Source: Branchiostoma floridae (lineage: Eukaryota; Chordata; Leptocardii; Amphioxiformes; Branchiostomatidae). From it: a stretch of DNA of 64,000 bases. The stretch's first letter is position 1. Each line of letters starts with the position of its first letter. Under the pieces are notes generated by a model, which was given only the letters and a program-made list of their open reading frames with translations, did no database searches and was not told the DNA's origin. Made by a program: the position numbers and the translations under genes. The stretch is from positions 16,212,437 to 16,276,436 of the forward strand of contig NC_049983.1 of the NCBI RefSeq assembly GCF_000003815.2, read 5' to 3'. Positions 20,767-32,600 of this stretch are shown here, piece after piece.

Positions 20767-21268
20767 TGTGGTGAGAAGCGGTCTGTAGGGCAGGAGGAAC
20801 CCGGAAGTGAGCTTCGCATCAGCATCAGCACGCTTCGAAGGGAACGAAGTCGGTAGACAAGTAACGTTACGTATTTCACAATTTTATTCATTGTATTGTA
20901 CTGATATGGCGTGTCCCTTTTATTCCTGCCCTCGGCTAGGGAGTTCCTGCAACGTTTGATGTGTCAATTCCCATTGCAGGGATTAAATTTGTCGTATAAG
21001 TTATAACCCATTTCAAGTGTGGAAGTGGAGGTTGGTGATCATGACAATGACTCTGTATAAGGAGAATTGTTAATACAATGTAGCAACCCATTGTATTCAT
21101 TTTTGTTGATTTTTCCAAGTCCTCATTATAGTAAGAGTTATTCATTTCACCTTTGGAAGCAAATGGTGCAGTAAAGCAGTGATTATATAACATGATATAT
21201 TTACAGATATCTTATTACTTGGCATCTTATACAATGTAACCTTATTGCTGCTTATGTTTCACTCTCAG

Positions 21269-22053
21269 GGCTCCTCCATCAAAGTTTAGCCCCACAGAGT
21301 CAGAGGAATATGAGTGGGATGATATAGACATCTGCATGAGGTAACATTACTTATAACAAGTTATCTGTCCAGCTGGACTTTATACACATCATATGTTGTC
21401 AGAAAATGATACAGAATCATTGTTTCATCTGCACAATGACATCTAATGTAGTGTTGCAGCCAAAGCAATAACGCTGAAAAGTTGAGATAAAGCAATGCTT
21501 TGTATGGTACTGTGGTTATAATATGTTTCAGTTCTGGTTCCTGCTGAATGAGTTTAGTTGAATAGTTTAACTGCTAAACCAGTTTTCTTTAAGTTAAATC
21601 CAATGCATTCATTCTTGATATATTTCAGTATCTGTAATTCTCCTGCAGATTTAGACCTAGTAGGACTTAATATTGTAAGAATGGAAAGAAATCTAGGATC
21701 TAGTAATGGAAACAAGTAGTCTGTGCATATTGAAAACATTCTTGTCTGAAATATGTCTAAGTACCATACACTCATTAGCAACTCTTCTATGATGAGGTTA
21801 AAGTTGGACTCAATTGCTAGTATGATTTTATTACAGGGCACCTGTGTGCTGTAGATAGCTAAATGATGGCTTCTTATGCTTTATGATAATGATAGAGACC
21901 ATTTTATTTCTATTTTTATTTAGATCTTCTGGAGAACTTCTGGAGAAGATGATGAAGGGGCAGGATGTCCTCAACAACACAACAGAATGGGAAGCCAGAT
22001 GTCACTCAATATGGTGTTTTTTTGGTGCTAATAGCAAAGAAGCAGGCTATTAA
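21269..22053 (+). CDS. Unknown small gene, last two exons (putative)
   Basis: Exon 21269-21340 (acceptor actctcag, donor gtaaca) encodes APPSKFSPTESEEYEWDDI then DICMR. Exon 21924-22053 (acceptor tttatttag) encodes SSGELLEKMMKGQDVLNN then TTEWEARCHS and ends at TAA. The phases fit (codon AG|A). An AATAAA at about 22230 follows. The first exon is acidic and the second helical. I do not recognise the protein, and no start exon was found. It lies wholly between the inverted arms, so it may be cargo of that element or a host gene trapped between two copies of the arm. Confidence 0.4.
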
Positions 22054-22282
22054 TTATCTTAGTATGCATACATAGACTGTTGATTTGTACAAAAGGTGCA
22101 ACCGAATATGTAGTACACGTATATGCAGAACTAAAAATATAAGAAGTAATTAAGACATGTAACGTTAGATAAATTTTCTCTAATGTTCTCAATACAAATG
22201 TATTGTACAATACAATTGTACAGAAGAAAATGAATAAAGAAAGCTCATCTGTAAATTTTGCACTTAGAACTGTCATGGCCTT

Positions 22283-22640
22283 CTGTATGCTGTGAGGGAT
22301 CTTCACCTGTATTCACTGGTGGTGGTGGATATTCACCTGCCTTCACTGGTGTTGGAGAATCTTCATATATTACTGAATATTTACTGGTGTTGGGGGGTCT
22401 TCATATGTTACTGAATATTTACTGGTGGTGGATCTTCACATGTCTTCACTGGTGTTGGGGGATCTTCATATTTATCACTGGTGTTGGGGGATCTTCATAT
22501 TTATCACTGGTGTTGGGGATCTTCACCTTTGTTCAATAGTGTTGGGGATCTTCACATGTGTTCACTGGTGGTGGGAGAGTCATATATATTTACTGGTGGT
22601 GGGGATCTCTATCTGTACTCATTTGTGGTGGTGACTCAGG
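22283..22640. repeat. Tandem repeat, GGTGTTGGGG / ATCTTCA
   Basis: About ten imperfect copies of 'tcactggtgttgggggatct' plus 'tcatatttat', period about 30-46 bp. Open frames across it are by-products of the repeat. Confidence 0.8.
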
Positions 22641-22714
22641 TGTGAGGGTGACTGAACTGATAATGGAATATCTGCGATTGTGTACAAATTGCATGTTTGT
22701 GCTACTTTCCAAGC

Positions 22715-22868
22715 AGAGGTTAGGTGCCGGCTGTTTTTTTTTAAACTTTCTTTTATGTGTTTTTATCGGGCTTTCTATTTTGTACCATTTTCTTAGGTCA
22801 CAAAATGGAAAGCTCGATGAAGACGCTAAAAAAGGGTTAAAAGAACAGCCGGTGCCTAACCTCTGTTT
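22715..22868. mobile_element. Foldback element, 154 bp
   Basis: Near-perfect terminal inverted repeat: 'cagaggttaggtgccggctg' at the left and its complement (one mismatch) 'cagccggtgcctaacctctg' at the right. A second stem lies inside ('gggctttctattttgt' with 'acaaaatggaaagctc'). The whole segment could fold into one imperfect hairpin. Probably a MITE. Confidence 0.75.
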
Positions 22869-23648
22869 GGGGAGTATGTTTGTGCTGCATGCAATCTTAT
22901 CAAATCGCCACATATTGCAGTAAAACATAATTCCACTATGCTTGGATCCACTAGCCCTTTATCTCACACCACCCTTCATTAGTATACCCAAGGTGTGTAC
23001 AGACCCACAAAGACCCCTGCGAACAGGCACTATATTATCCGGAACAGAGAGTCGCCCAGACTGCTGTCATGGCTGTTTAATACCTGTTGTTTCTTATTAT
23101 AATGAACTGGCAATAGTTTGTTCCTGTAGGACCGGATAGTTTAAGTTGACTGAACCTTCAAAGTTAACAGCAATTCTCTCCGCGTGCTGAAACGGGTACA
23201 AATCAAACTTATCACCATAGACGATTGTCACTTCCGGGTTACGCGGGATCTCTGCTTCTCTACAGACCGCTTCTCACCACAGTTTTCCGAAGTGTTCTCA
23301 ATATTGGGCGCGATTTGTACAACGCCACTGGGCAGAGAGGTGGCCAGGAATGTTTCCCAGAGCATAGGCTATGTGAGACCGTACATCATTGCCGTACAGG
23401 GTTTTTAGATGCGACTTTCGTGTGAGTATGCCCTGTGGCCGAGCGGTGTCGGCTGTTTTGTACGGCGGATAGGGACGGGTACGGCGATATTTTTAGGGTA
23501 CGGCGATATTTTTTAGCGGGTACGGCGGAGCCTAGCGGGTACGGCGAGATTTTTCAGCGGGTACGGCGAGATTTTTAGGGTACGGCGGAAAAGGAGTTTC
23601 ATGGGGGTGCTGTAAGGTTTCACGGAGGTAGTTAAGAAATCCAACAAT

Positions 23649-26600
23649 ATGTTCCTAGGCCTGCTGAGATGCCAGACTCCCAATCAGCCGTACTCCTCTG
23701 GCCCACAAGCAGCCTCCCACCCACAGCTGGATCCACCTGTCAAGCCGTTCTCAGCACTCCCTGAGCCCATGAAAGGCATGCCAGGGATTCTGAAGTTCCT
23801 GGTGGTCTTGTGTACCGGTGGCATGTCTCGAAAGGCACAGTTGAAAAGCCACATGATGATCGGCCAATTGTTTCAGATGTATGGTCCCATTTTAAGGTGA
23901 GTAGAACTTACTAGAAGTTCAATTTTCAATGTCAAGATGGGATTTTCTTGCTGATATGTCATCAACTTTGACAAAAGCTTTATGTCAAGTCAAGTCAAGT
24001 CAAGTCAAAGTTTATTGCACAACATTTGTAGAATGGGTACAATGTAAGCATGATACCATTTTCTGAGAAAAAGAAATTGTAAGGGGTTACTGTTACAGTC
24101 AAACCTGTCTATAGCGGCCACTCAAGGGACTGGAGAAAAATGGCCACTATAGACAGGTGGCCGCAATAGAGAAAATGTTGATCAGTTGACCACGAGCAAG
24201 TTAGACATGATTTCAGTTCCCACTAATCTTTCTCACCAAGTAACATTGTCTCGATCGGTAAATTCGCCGATAACGACTTGCACTTTAACGCTCATGGCAT
24301 GCATACCTTCCGCCACCGCCAAAATGACCCTTCGGGAACTGGAATCCTTGCAAACTATGATTTTAAACTGAGCGCAGGGTGACATAAGGCCGCCGTATGG
24401 TCGCAATAGGCAGTGTTTCTGTATCTACGGGACCGGAAATCGTGTGGCCGTGGCCGCGTTGGACAGGTGGCCGCTTAGCCTATTTCTTAATCATTACAAA
24501 TCCAAGGGACCGACAAAAAGTGGCCACTATGGCCAGGTGGTCGCTATGCAAAGGTGGCCGCTAATACAGGTTTGACTGTACATTCCTAAGTACTGTGTTT
24601 ACGTCAACTCTACAGATACCCTAAAACTACTTCTACCAAAAAAAAAGTGTTGTCAAGGACGGGGTTTTCAAAACCACCTCAGGATATATGTAACTGGTGA
24701 CATTTATCTCTTCAAATTCACCTTTTTTTACCTCAGTGAAAACAGAGGTATTGTTTGTGGTCTGTGTATGGTTGTCTTAGTATGTGTCTGCCATTATTTA
24801 GATATTGTAGAGACTTACTAGCCTGGTATCCAGACCTATCATGGCTCCCAAGTCTGTTCTGTCCTTTTCACAATTTGCAGAGAGGACACTGTGAGACTCG
24901 GGAGCTATAAAAGGCTTGGATACCAGAGAGACTGACAGAATGCGAGATTGAAGATGGTGCAATGGGTGACTCCCAGGATGGAATGGTTGGCTTAGCCAGT
25001 GTCTAAAATTGCATGGGCAGGAACTTAGCTTCTTCCTACGGTGCGAAAACAATTGACTCAAAGTTAANNNNNNNNNNNNNNNNNNNNNNNNNNNNNNNNN
25101 NNNNNNNNNNNNNNNNNNNNNNNNNNNNNNNNNNNNNNNNNNNNNNNNNNNNNNNNNNNNNNNNNNNCTTACATGTAGATCTCTCTTGAATGTAAGTTCA
25201 TCTGTGATGGTAGTTAACATAATGATACAATTTTAAGACTTTATATCCGTACACAAAATAAAGCGCTTAACCAACAAGCTTTTGATCAGTCCTCTGATCC
25301 TTCTCAAGTTGTAATGACCCAAAGCCTAAATCACACTTCCGGAACGGAAGTGTGACGTCATTAAAGGGTCAAAGGTGCTTGGTAGTCGGTATTCGGAAGT
25401 GTGATTTAGGTTTTGGGTCATTACAACTTGAGAAGGATCAGAGGACTGATCGATCTGCCCTTCGCTCCCAGAATGGCTCCAAATCTAGCATACCTTGTAC
25501 GATTGATGGCCACTCGGGTGCATCCGATATTGCTAACATGTGGAAGAACCACTATAGCGCACTGTTAAACTCCGTCAATTCTACCGCATATAAGTCACAT
25601 GTAAACAGCACTATTCAATCAGGTGTCTCGGACAATCCTGGAATGTCCATTACTGTTGATGAAATATGTGACGCCATTAATGAGCTGTCCAATGGTAAAG
25701 CATGTAATGCTAATTGTATTTCTGCGGAGCACCTGAAGTACGCAGGTCCCCGGCTGCATGCGCTATTGTCATTGTTGTTTTCCGCTGTGCTCAGACATGG
25801 TTATGTTCCACCTAGGTTACTTAGCACTGTTCTCATTCCGATCGTTAAGAAGAAAAATGGCAATGTGACTGACAAAGACAACTATCGCCCGATAGCGGTC
25901 TCCAGTCCGATATGCAAAGTTCTTGAAAGATTGCTTTTAAGGCGTCTAGATGAATTTTTACACTCTCCGGATAACCAGTTTGGTTTTAAAAACAGCATGG
26001 CACAGACCTTTGTGTATTTGCCTTGAAGGAGGTAATCCGTTACTACCAGAAACGTGGCTCTCCTGTATTTGTGGCCTTCCTAGACGCCTCTAAGGCCTTC
26101 GATCGTGTTAATCACTGGCTGTTATTTAAGAAAATGATCGACAGAAATGTACCACTTTACTTGATACGTTTACTTGTAGCCTGGTACAATGTTTTGACCT
26201 TTAGAGTACGTTGGGGCAATGTCCTTTCTGACAACTTTACTGCCACTAACGGAGTGCCACAAGGTAGCCTGATATCTCCTTTTCTGTTCAACGTCTATGT
26301 CTCTGTTGCTACATCGGAAATGTCATTGTGAACCATCTGTTGTACGCTGATGATATATGTATTATCTGCCCATCTGTTAAAGGTCTGCAAAAGCTAATGT
26401 CTTTATGTGAACGTTTTGGCTCTGAAAACCATATAGTGTTCAGCAAAAGCAAGAGCCAATGTGTATATTTTCCATGTGGTAGATTCAAATTGCACGGACC
26501 GCCTCCTTCAGTCACCCTTTATGGCACGAAATTGCAGTACGTTACATCTGTGAACTATCTGGGTAACCAGATTACCTCTGACCTGTTTGATGATGAGTCA

Positions 26601-29600
26601 ATTCGCTATCATGTCAGAGGGTTCTATACCAAAGCCAATTCCTTGATACGAAAATTCCGATTCGCCTCTCCTGGAGTGAAGCACGTCCTTTTTGATGCAT
26701 ATTGTTCCTCGATATATTGCGCTCAGCTATGGTGTCAGTATAACTTGGGTACGATTCGCAGGCTACGCGTAGCCTATAACAATGCTCTTAGGATTGTGTT
26801 AGGTTATCGAACGAGAGATAGTGCCAGCCAAATGTTTGTGACACATGGGATTGATACTTTTGTAGCTAGAAGGAGAAAACTAACGCATGCATTTGTACAA
26901 CGCATCGCCAAATCTACAAACAACATTATCTCCCGGTTATACCACTCAGATGCCTTCTTCCATAGCAAACTCTGGACACACTATGTGAATCTCGTTTTCA
27001 AAAGCCCAGGCTAATTTAACTTTTTTATTGTACATAAAGTGTATGTGTATTGTTGTATTGTATGTTTTTATGTGATAAGGGCCAAGAGCCTGCAATAAAG
27101 TTGAAAGTGAAATTGAAAGCTTGTTGGTAAGCGCTTTATTTTGTGTACGGATATAAAGTCTTAAAATTGTATCATTATGTAGATCTCTCTGTGTCTCCAC
27201 AGGAATAGATTTGGGAACTTTGATATGGTAAACACCTGCGACCCTGACGCGGCCCGAGAAGTCTTTAAGGTAGAGGGGAAGTACCCCGAGCGGCTGGACA
27301 TAGCTCCATGGAGGCTGCACAGGGAGGATGCTGGCAAGGAACTGGCTGTCCTGCTCGGGTTAGTCTTTTTGTTATGTTCTTTTTTGCCGGTGCTTAGAGC
27401 CGAGAGAAGCGGTTAGTTCAACCATGGATGGATGCATGGATCGGTCAATTTAACCAAACTCTTCTTATAGCCTTCTGTATGCACGATTACGCAATCAGCT
27501 AGCGTGGCCGAGCGGTCTACGCACTGGGTGGATATAGCGATTTGCTTTTGCAGCCGTGGATCGTGGGTTTGAACCCCACTTGTAACAATTTTTTTTCTTT
27601 GTTAGACAAATCTCATGTTATGTTTTTTTAATAGAAGACAGACCAATTTAGTAATTCAATGTTTAAAAACTCTTTTTTCATGTGATTTTGTTTAACATCC
27701 AGGCTTTTTGCAAAATACGCACCGGCCAGCTTTTTTCAGAAGCTTTCTTGTTTTATATCTGATGGAAGAACAGTAAGATAAAGGCTCAAGGAACTGCAGT
27801 TTTAGTTCTATCAGAGGGAGCAGTGCAGTTCCTGTATGTTCTGTCAGAGGGAGCAGTGCTAGTCTGTGTGTAATGGAAGTTTGTTAGAGGCAGTGCAGTT
27901 GTTGTACATGTAATGTACTTCATGAGTGGATAACATCTTCAATTTCCAATGCATTGTTTGATTGTGATCCCCTCCTCAGCAACGACAAGAAATGGCACAA
28001 GAACCGTACCGTGGTTAGCCGCCCAATGCTCCGTCCGCAGAGCGTAGCGGCGTACGTGCTGAAGATCGATGACGTAGCGACCGACATGCTCCAGCATATC
28101 CGATCCGTCAGGGCTGGACCGGAAGGGACAGAAGTGCTTGACCTGGAAAATGAGCTCTTCAAATGGGCTCTGGAGTGTAAGGCTATTTTCTCCTATCTAT
28201 GTTGCAGGTGTCTGGTTTGAACGTAATTGTTTAATGATTCGTGGAAAATGTTTTACATGAAAAAAGTGAATAACAAGTGAATATCTGTAGCATGTTGATT
28301 CCTACTATATCAAAGTAAGATATGGAATAATGTCAGGAGGTTTGGTAAATAAGTCATTTCAGAGACTTTAAATAGGTTGCAAGTTTGCATGGCAAGTCTC
28401 TGAAGTCTAATATTTCAACATAAACCTCTCATACATGTAATTTCTCTGGATAGACTCTTACAAAAAAGGTAATTTAAAGAAATCCTACACACACTTATGC
28501 AGCATAAGGAATCTCCAAGACATGCACACTTGAGATATCCTTTGAAGTATTCAAGACATACTTTTAACACAATCTTTTTTTAAAAATATGCAATGGCAGA
28601 GTGAAACGTTCAACACTTCCATAACATAAATATGCCCCCCTTAAAAGATAGGCATGTAATGACATTCATCCTTACATGCACTTTTCTGTGTTAAATCTGT
28701 TATACATCCAGCAATCTCAGCAGTTTTGTTCAACGAGCGTATGGGGCTCCTTCAGGATAACATTCCCCAGGATGCCCAGGACTTCATCAATGGTATGCAT
28801 GATGCTTTTGACTCCCTTACTCGGGCAATGACGCCAGATGCACGACTCCACAAGCTTCTGAACACCAAGAGTTGGCAAAAGAACAAGCAAGCATGGGACA
28901 CTGTTTTCAAGATAGGTGAGTGTGCTCAGTGAAATTGTTCATTATATAATTGTAGTCATGATAAGCTGATTACAAATGTACACTTTTTGTAGACTTTTCT
29001 GTAGTAGGTGTTCTTGGAAAACATCAGGACTATCATGCACATTGAGGTATCATTTTCAATGTGCCTGTTTGCTTGCTTGTCTGTGTTTATGCATTATGTA
29101 TTTTTCACTATGCTAGTCACTTTTACCGCAGAACAATATGGAGTGAAAGTCAAAGTTCCAGTGTGACAGGAAGTGAAGTTCAGAGTTTTGAGAATTGTTC
29201 ATTTATCAATCTTGTGAAACAATTGACAGATCATCCAGCCAATTTGAGTCAACAAAAGTGCCAGGACTTTAATATAATTTCACAAGGAGGTATTGTTTTT
29301 GGTCTGTCTGTCTTTTTGCTGTGGTTTGTGGAAATGACATGACGCTAGCCTTCTAATGCTAAATACTTTTCATTCATCAGGAGAAAAAGTGATGGACCGT
29401 CAGCTTCAGCGAGCGGAGGAGCGCCAGGCCCGAGGTGAGGCAGATGACGGACAGCTGGACTTCCTGTCGTTCATCAGCAGTAGGGAGAAACTCACCAAGG
29501 AGGAAATCTACGCCAACGCCATCGAACTGATGGGAGCAGCCATTGACACAGTAAATAGCACTTCAATGAGTATTACATTGAGTCAGCTGGTCACTGACAC

Positions 29601-32600
29601 TGTCCATGAGGTCTGTACAAGGTAGATGATACAGTAAAAGTGTTATACATATAGAATACAACATGGTGTATTCTGTATCACCCGAGGTACAAACTCGACT
29701 TGATGGTAGCCTGTGTGATAAAACTTCAAAGCCTGTGTGATATTGCTTTTTATCACCCAGTTCAGAACACCTGTATCAAATGTTATCGCAGCCAAGGTAT
29801 GACATAAATGACTGTACCATATCAATCAGCCGCGGGCATCAGGGGAGATGCATAGCGGCTGTAGACATATATATATTGAAATTTTGATAGTCCATATTTT
29901 GTTTGCAAAAGATGTTGGTCAGATGAACAATGAATTACTGCCTATATGTTAGTTTGAAGTTTTGAATATTAGTCTTTTGTGCACCTGACAGACCTCCACC
30001 ACCCTCCTCTGGACCCTGTACCAGCTGTGTCACCGACCCGACCTGCAGGACAAGCTGTACCAGGAGGTCACGCAGGTCATAGGTCAGGATGAGGTCATCA
30101 CCTTTGATCACCTGAAGAACCTGCACCTCTTCAAGGCTGTCATCAAGGAGACACTGAGGTGAATATAAAATAAGATATTATACTGTATAAAGAATGGATC
30201 TGTGAGGGTCTGCAAAACTCTGCATGAAAGGGTACCAAAATTACATTATTCAAATTCAGAAACTTTTGAGGCTACAATATTATGCAAAACTTGGTCACAT
30301 CTGTGCTTGGTACTGAACACCATCCACACACAGGTAATGACACCTGTCTCTGGTACTGAACACTTTCTACATGGCGGTAAACACGCCTGTCCCTGGTACT
30401 GAACACCATCCACACACAGACAAACATACCTGTCCTTGGTGCTGAACACCATCCACACAAGAGTTATCACATCTGTCCCTGGTACTGAACACCATCCACA
30501 CACAGGTAAACACATCTGTCCCTGGTACTGAACACCATCCACACATAGGTAAACGCATCTGTCCCTGGTACTGAACACCGTCCACACACAGGTAAATACA
30601 CTTGTCCCTGGTACTGAACACCATCCACACACAGGTGAACACATCTGTCCCTGGTACTGAACACCATCCACACATGTGGGTAAACACATCTGCCCCTGGT
30701 ACTGAACACTATCCACACACAGGTAAACACACCTGTCCCTGGTACTGAACACCATACACACACAGGTTAACACATCTGTCCCTGGTACTGAACACCATCC
30801 ACACATGTGGGTAAACACATCTGTCCCTGGTACTGAACACCATCCACACACAGGTAAACACATCTGTCCCTGAACACCATCCACACACAGGTTAACACAT
30901 CTGTCCCTGGTCCTAAACACTATTCACACACAGGTAACACATCTGTCCCTGGTACTGAACACCATCCACACACAGGTAAACACATCTGTCCCTGGTACTG
31001 AACACATCCACACATAGGTTAACACATCTGTCCCTGGTACTGAACACCATCCACACATGTGGGTAAACACATCTGTCCCTGAACACCATCTGCACACAGG
31101 TAATCACATCTGTCCCTGGTACTGAACACCATCCACACACAGGTTAACACATCTGTCCCTGGTCCTGAACACTATTCACACACAGGTAACACATCTGTCC
31201 CTGGTACTGAACACATCCACACATAGGTTAACACATCTGTCCCTGGTACTGAACACCAACCACACACACATACATGTAGTTTGGCAGCTTAGCTCTTCCA
31301 CTGCACCAAATCGGATATTTAAGCATACTTAATGTGATTCGTAAATGAAGCTTAAACATTTGAATATAATTAAGTTATCTTTAAGCTACATTTACGAAGT
31401 CGGAAATGCCACAACTAAAAGTCAATATTTACGACACATTTAAGAAAATCGTTAAGTTCACTTAAAGATATAAGTAACTTTACTTGTTCCTTAAGGTCAC
31501 TTAACTATGCATTAAAGATATAACAGTAATCTGTGCAGTTTTGCCAACACATTATAGATATATACTGACTAAAATAACCATCAATTTACTCTGCATTTTA
31601 ATTCGTTTATATACGATACCATTAAGCGTCCTTAAATATAGTTTAAAGCTATTTATTTAAGCTTCGTTTAAGCTACTTAAAGTGTGGGGTAGACTCTCAT
31701 TAGTCTTACTTGCAATTGTACTCTTCAACCAATGAATTTTGAAAACTACACTCCTTGACTTCTTGTCACATCATAGTTTATTCAAAAGCTTCTGCGGACA
31801 CGCCTGAGCAGGCAATAGGAGGAGCGGACTTTGTGTCCTTACAACGACTTTTAAAAACTACACATAAATAGAGACACCTATTACTAGTATGCATTGTCTA
31901 TATGTTCAAGCAAAAATGTAGTTTGATCTATTGATATATATTGTAGAGTTTCATATATGAAAGCAATTTTTAAACGTAACAGGACATCGATTATATAGCC
32001 AATTCAAAGGCGACACGTAGGAGTCCCGGCCTACCAGTCTAAGCAAAACAAAACAAACCATAATACAACTACTTGTACTTGGTTTAACGATGTGATAACT
32101 AATTCTCTAGAATAGGGCACGTTTTCAGCCTTGTAAATACCTGCACAATACCCAAAGATCGGCCAATCCAATACAGATAATAATAGCTCACAAATTGTGA
32201 TTAGCAGAGGGTTTAAAGAGAGTAAACGTCACTAGTCCATAAAAACAAACAACATGTAGTTCCGAGCGGGCCTTTTCTTTTGTTTATAAATCCACCGGCT
32301 AACCCACGCCATCTTTGTTTGAATTCATTTCTAAACTTGAAAACACTATCAAATACCGTAGACGCAACAAAAAACGTTGATACTGGATCCCATAAGACGC
32401 TGCACAGTGCGTGGATTTGACATTTCCTGTTTGACCCTAGCAAGAAGCTCCAAAATGCATACATTTTTGTTTCTTTTTCGTAGTTTGAATGTCGCGGATA
32501 ATCGCGCTTGGAGCACTCCGCGAATACAAAATGGCCGCTTAGTGACCGCTGAATTTATAACAAGAACCTTTGAAAGTTTGTTTGAGTTTTATCAAAGCAC

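Larger units (their letters stand above)
20476..23612. mobile_element. 3.1-kb element with about 340-bp terminal inverted repeats
   Basis: The left arm (20476-20812) reads inward from 'cacccccatgaaactcc' through several 'cgccgtaccc' repeats, 'ccgctcggccaca', 'cgaaagtcgcatctaaaa' and 'tgtggtgagaagcggtctgt' to 'aacccggaagtg'. The right arm (about 23226-23612) is its reverse complement with small indels. The interior holds two putative exons (21269-21340, 21924-22053), a 22.3-22.6 kb tandem repeat and a foldback. No transposase recognised. Target duplications are not clear at these ends. Confidence 0.75.
25218..27178. mobile_element. 62-bp inverted-repeat frame enclosing a broken LINE
   Basis: Left arm 25218-25282 begins 'acataatgatacaatttta' and runs to 'aaccaacaagctttt'. 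The right arm (about 27112-27178) is its reverse complement with about two differences, ending 'tgtatcattatgt'. A 14-bp direct repeat 'atgtagatctctct' lies outside at 25172-25185 and 27175-27188. The right copy lies just before the P450 exon-2 acceptor. Confidence 0.8.

Noticed and set aside
27499-27585. Functional tRNA-Leu/Ser
   Set aside because: T-arm and A box are good but the acceptor stem pairs poorly; kept only as a tRNA-like or SINE-head feature.
30246-30920. 224-aa minus-strand open frame with DRCVYLCVDGVQYQGQ-like repeats
   Set aside because: It lies wholly in a 45-bp minisatellite. The period is divisible by three, so an open frame is expected; no splice or start context supports it.
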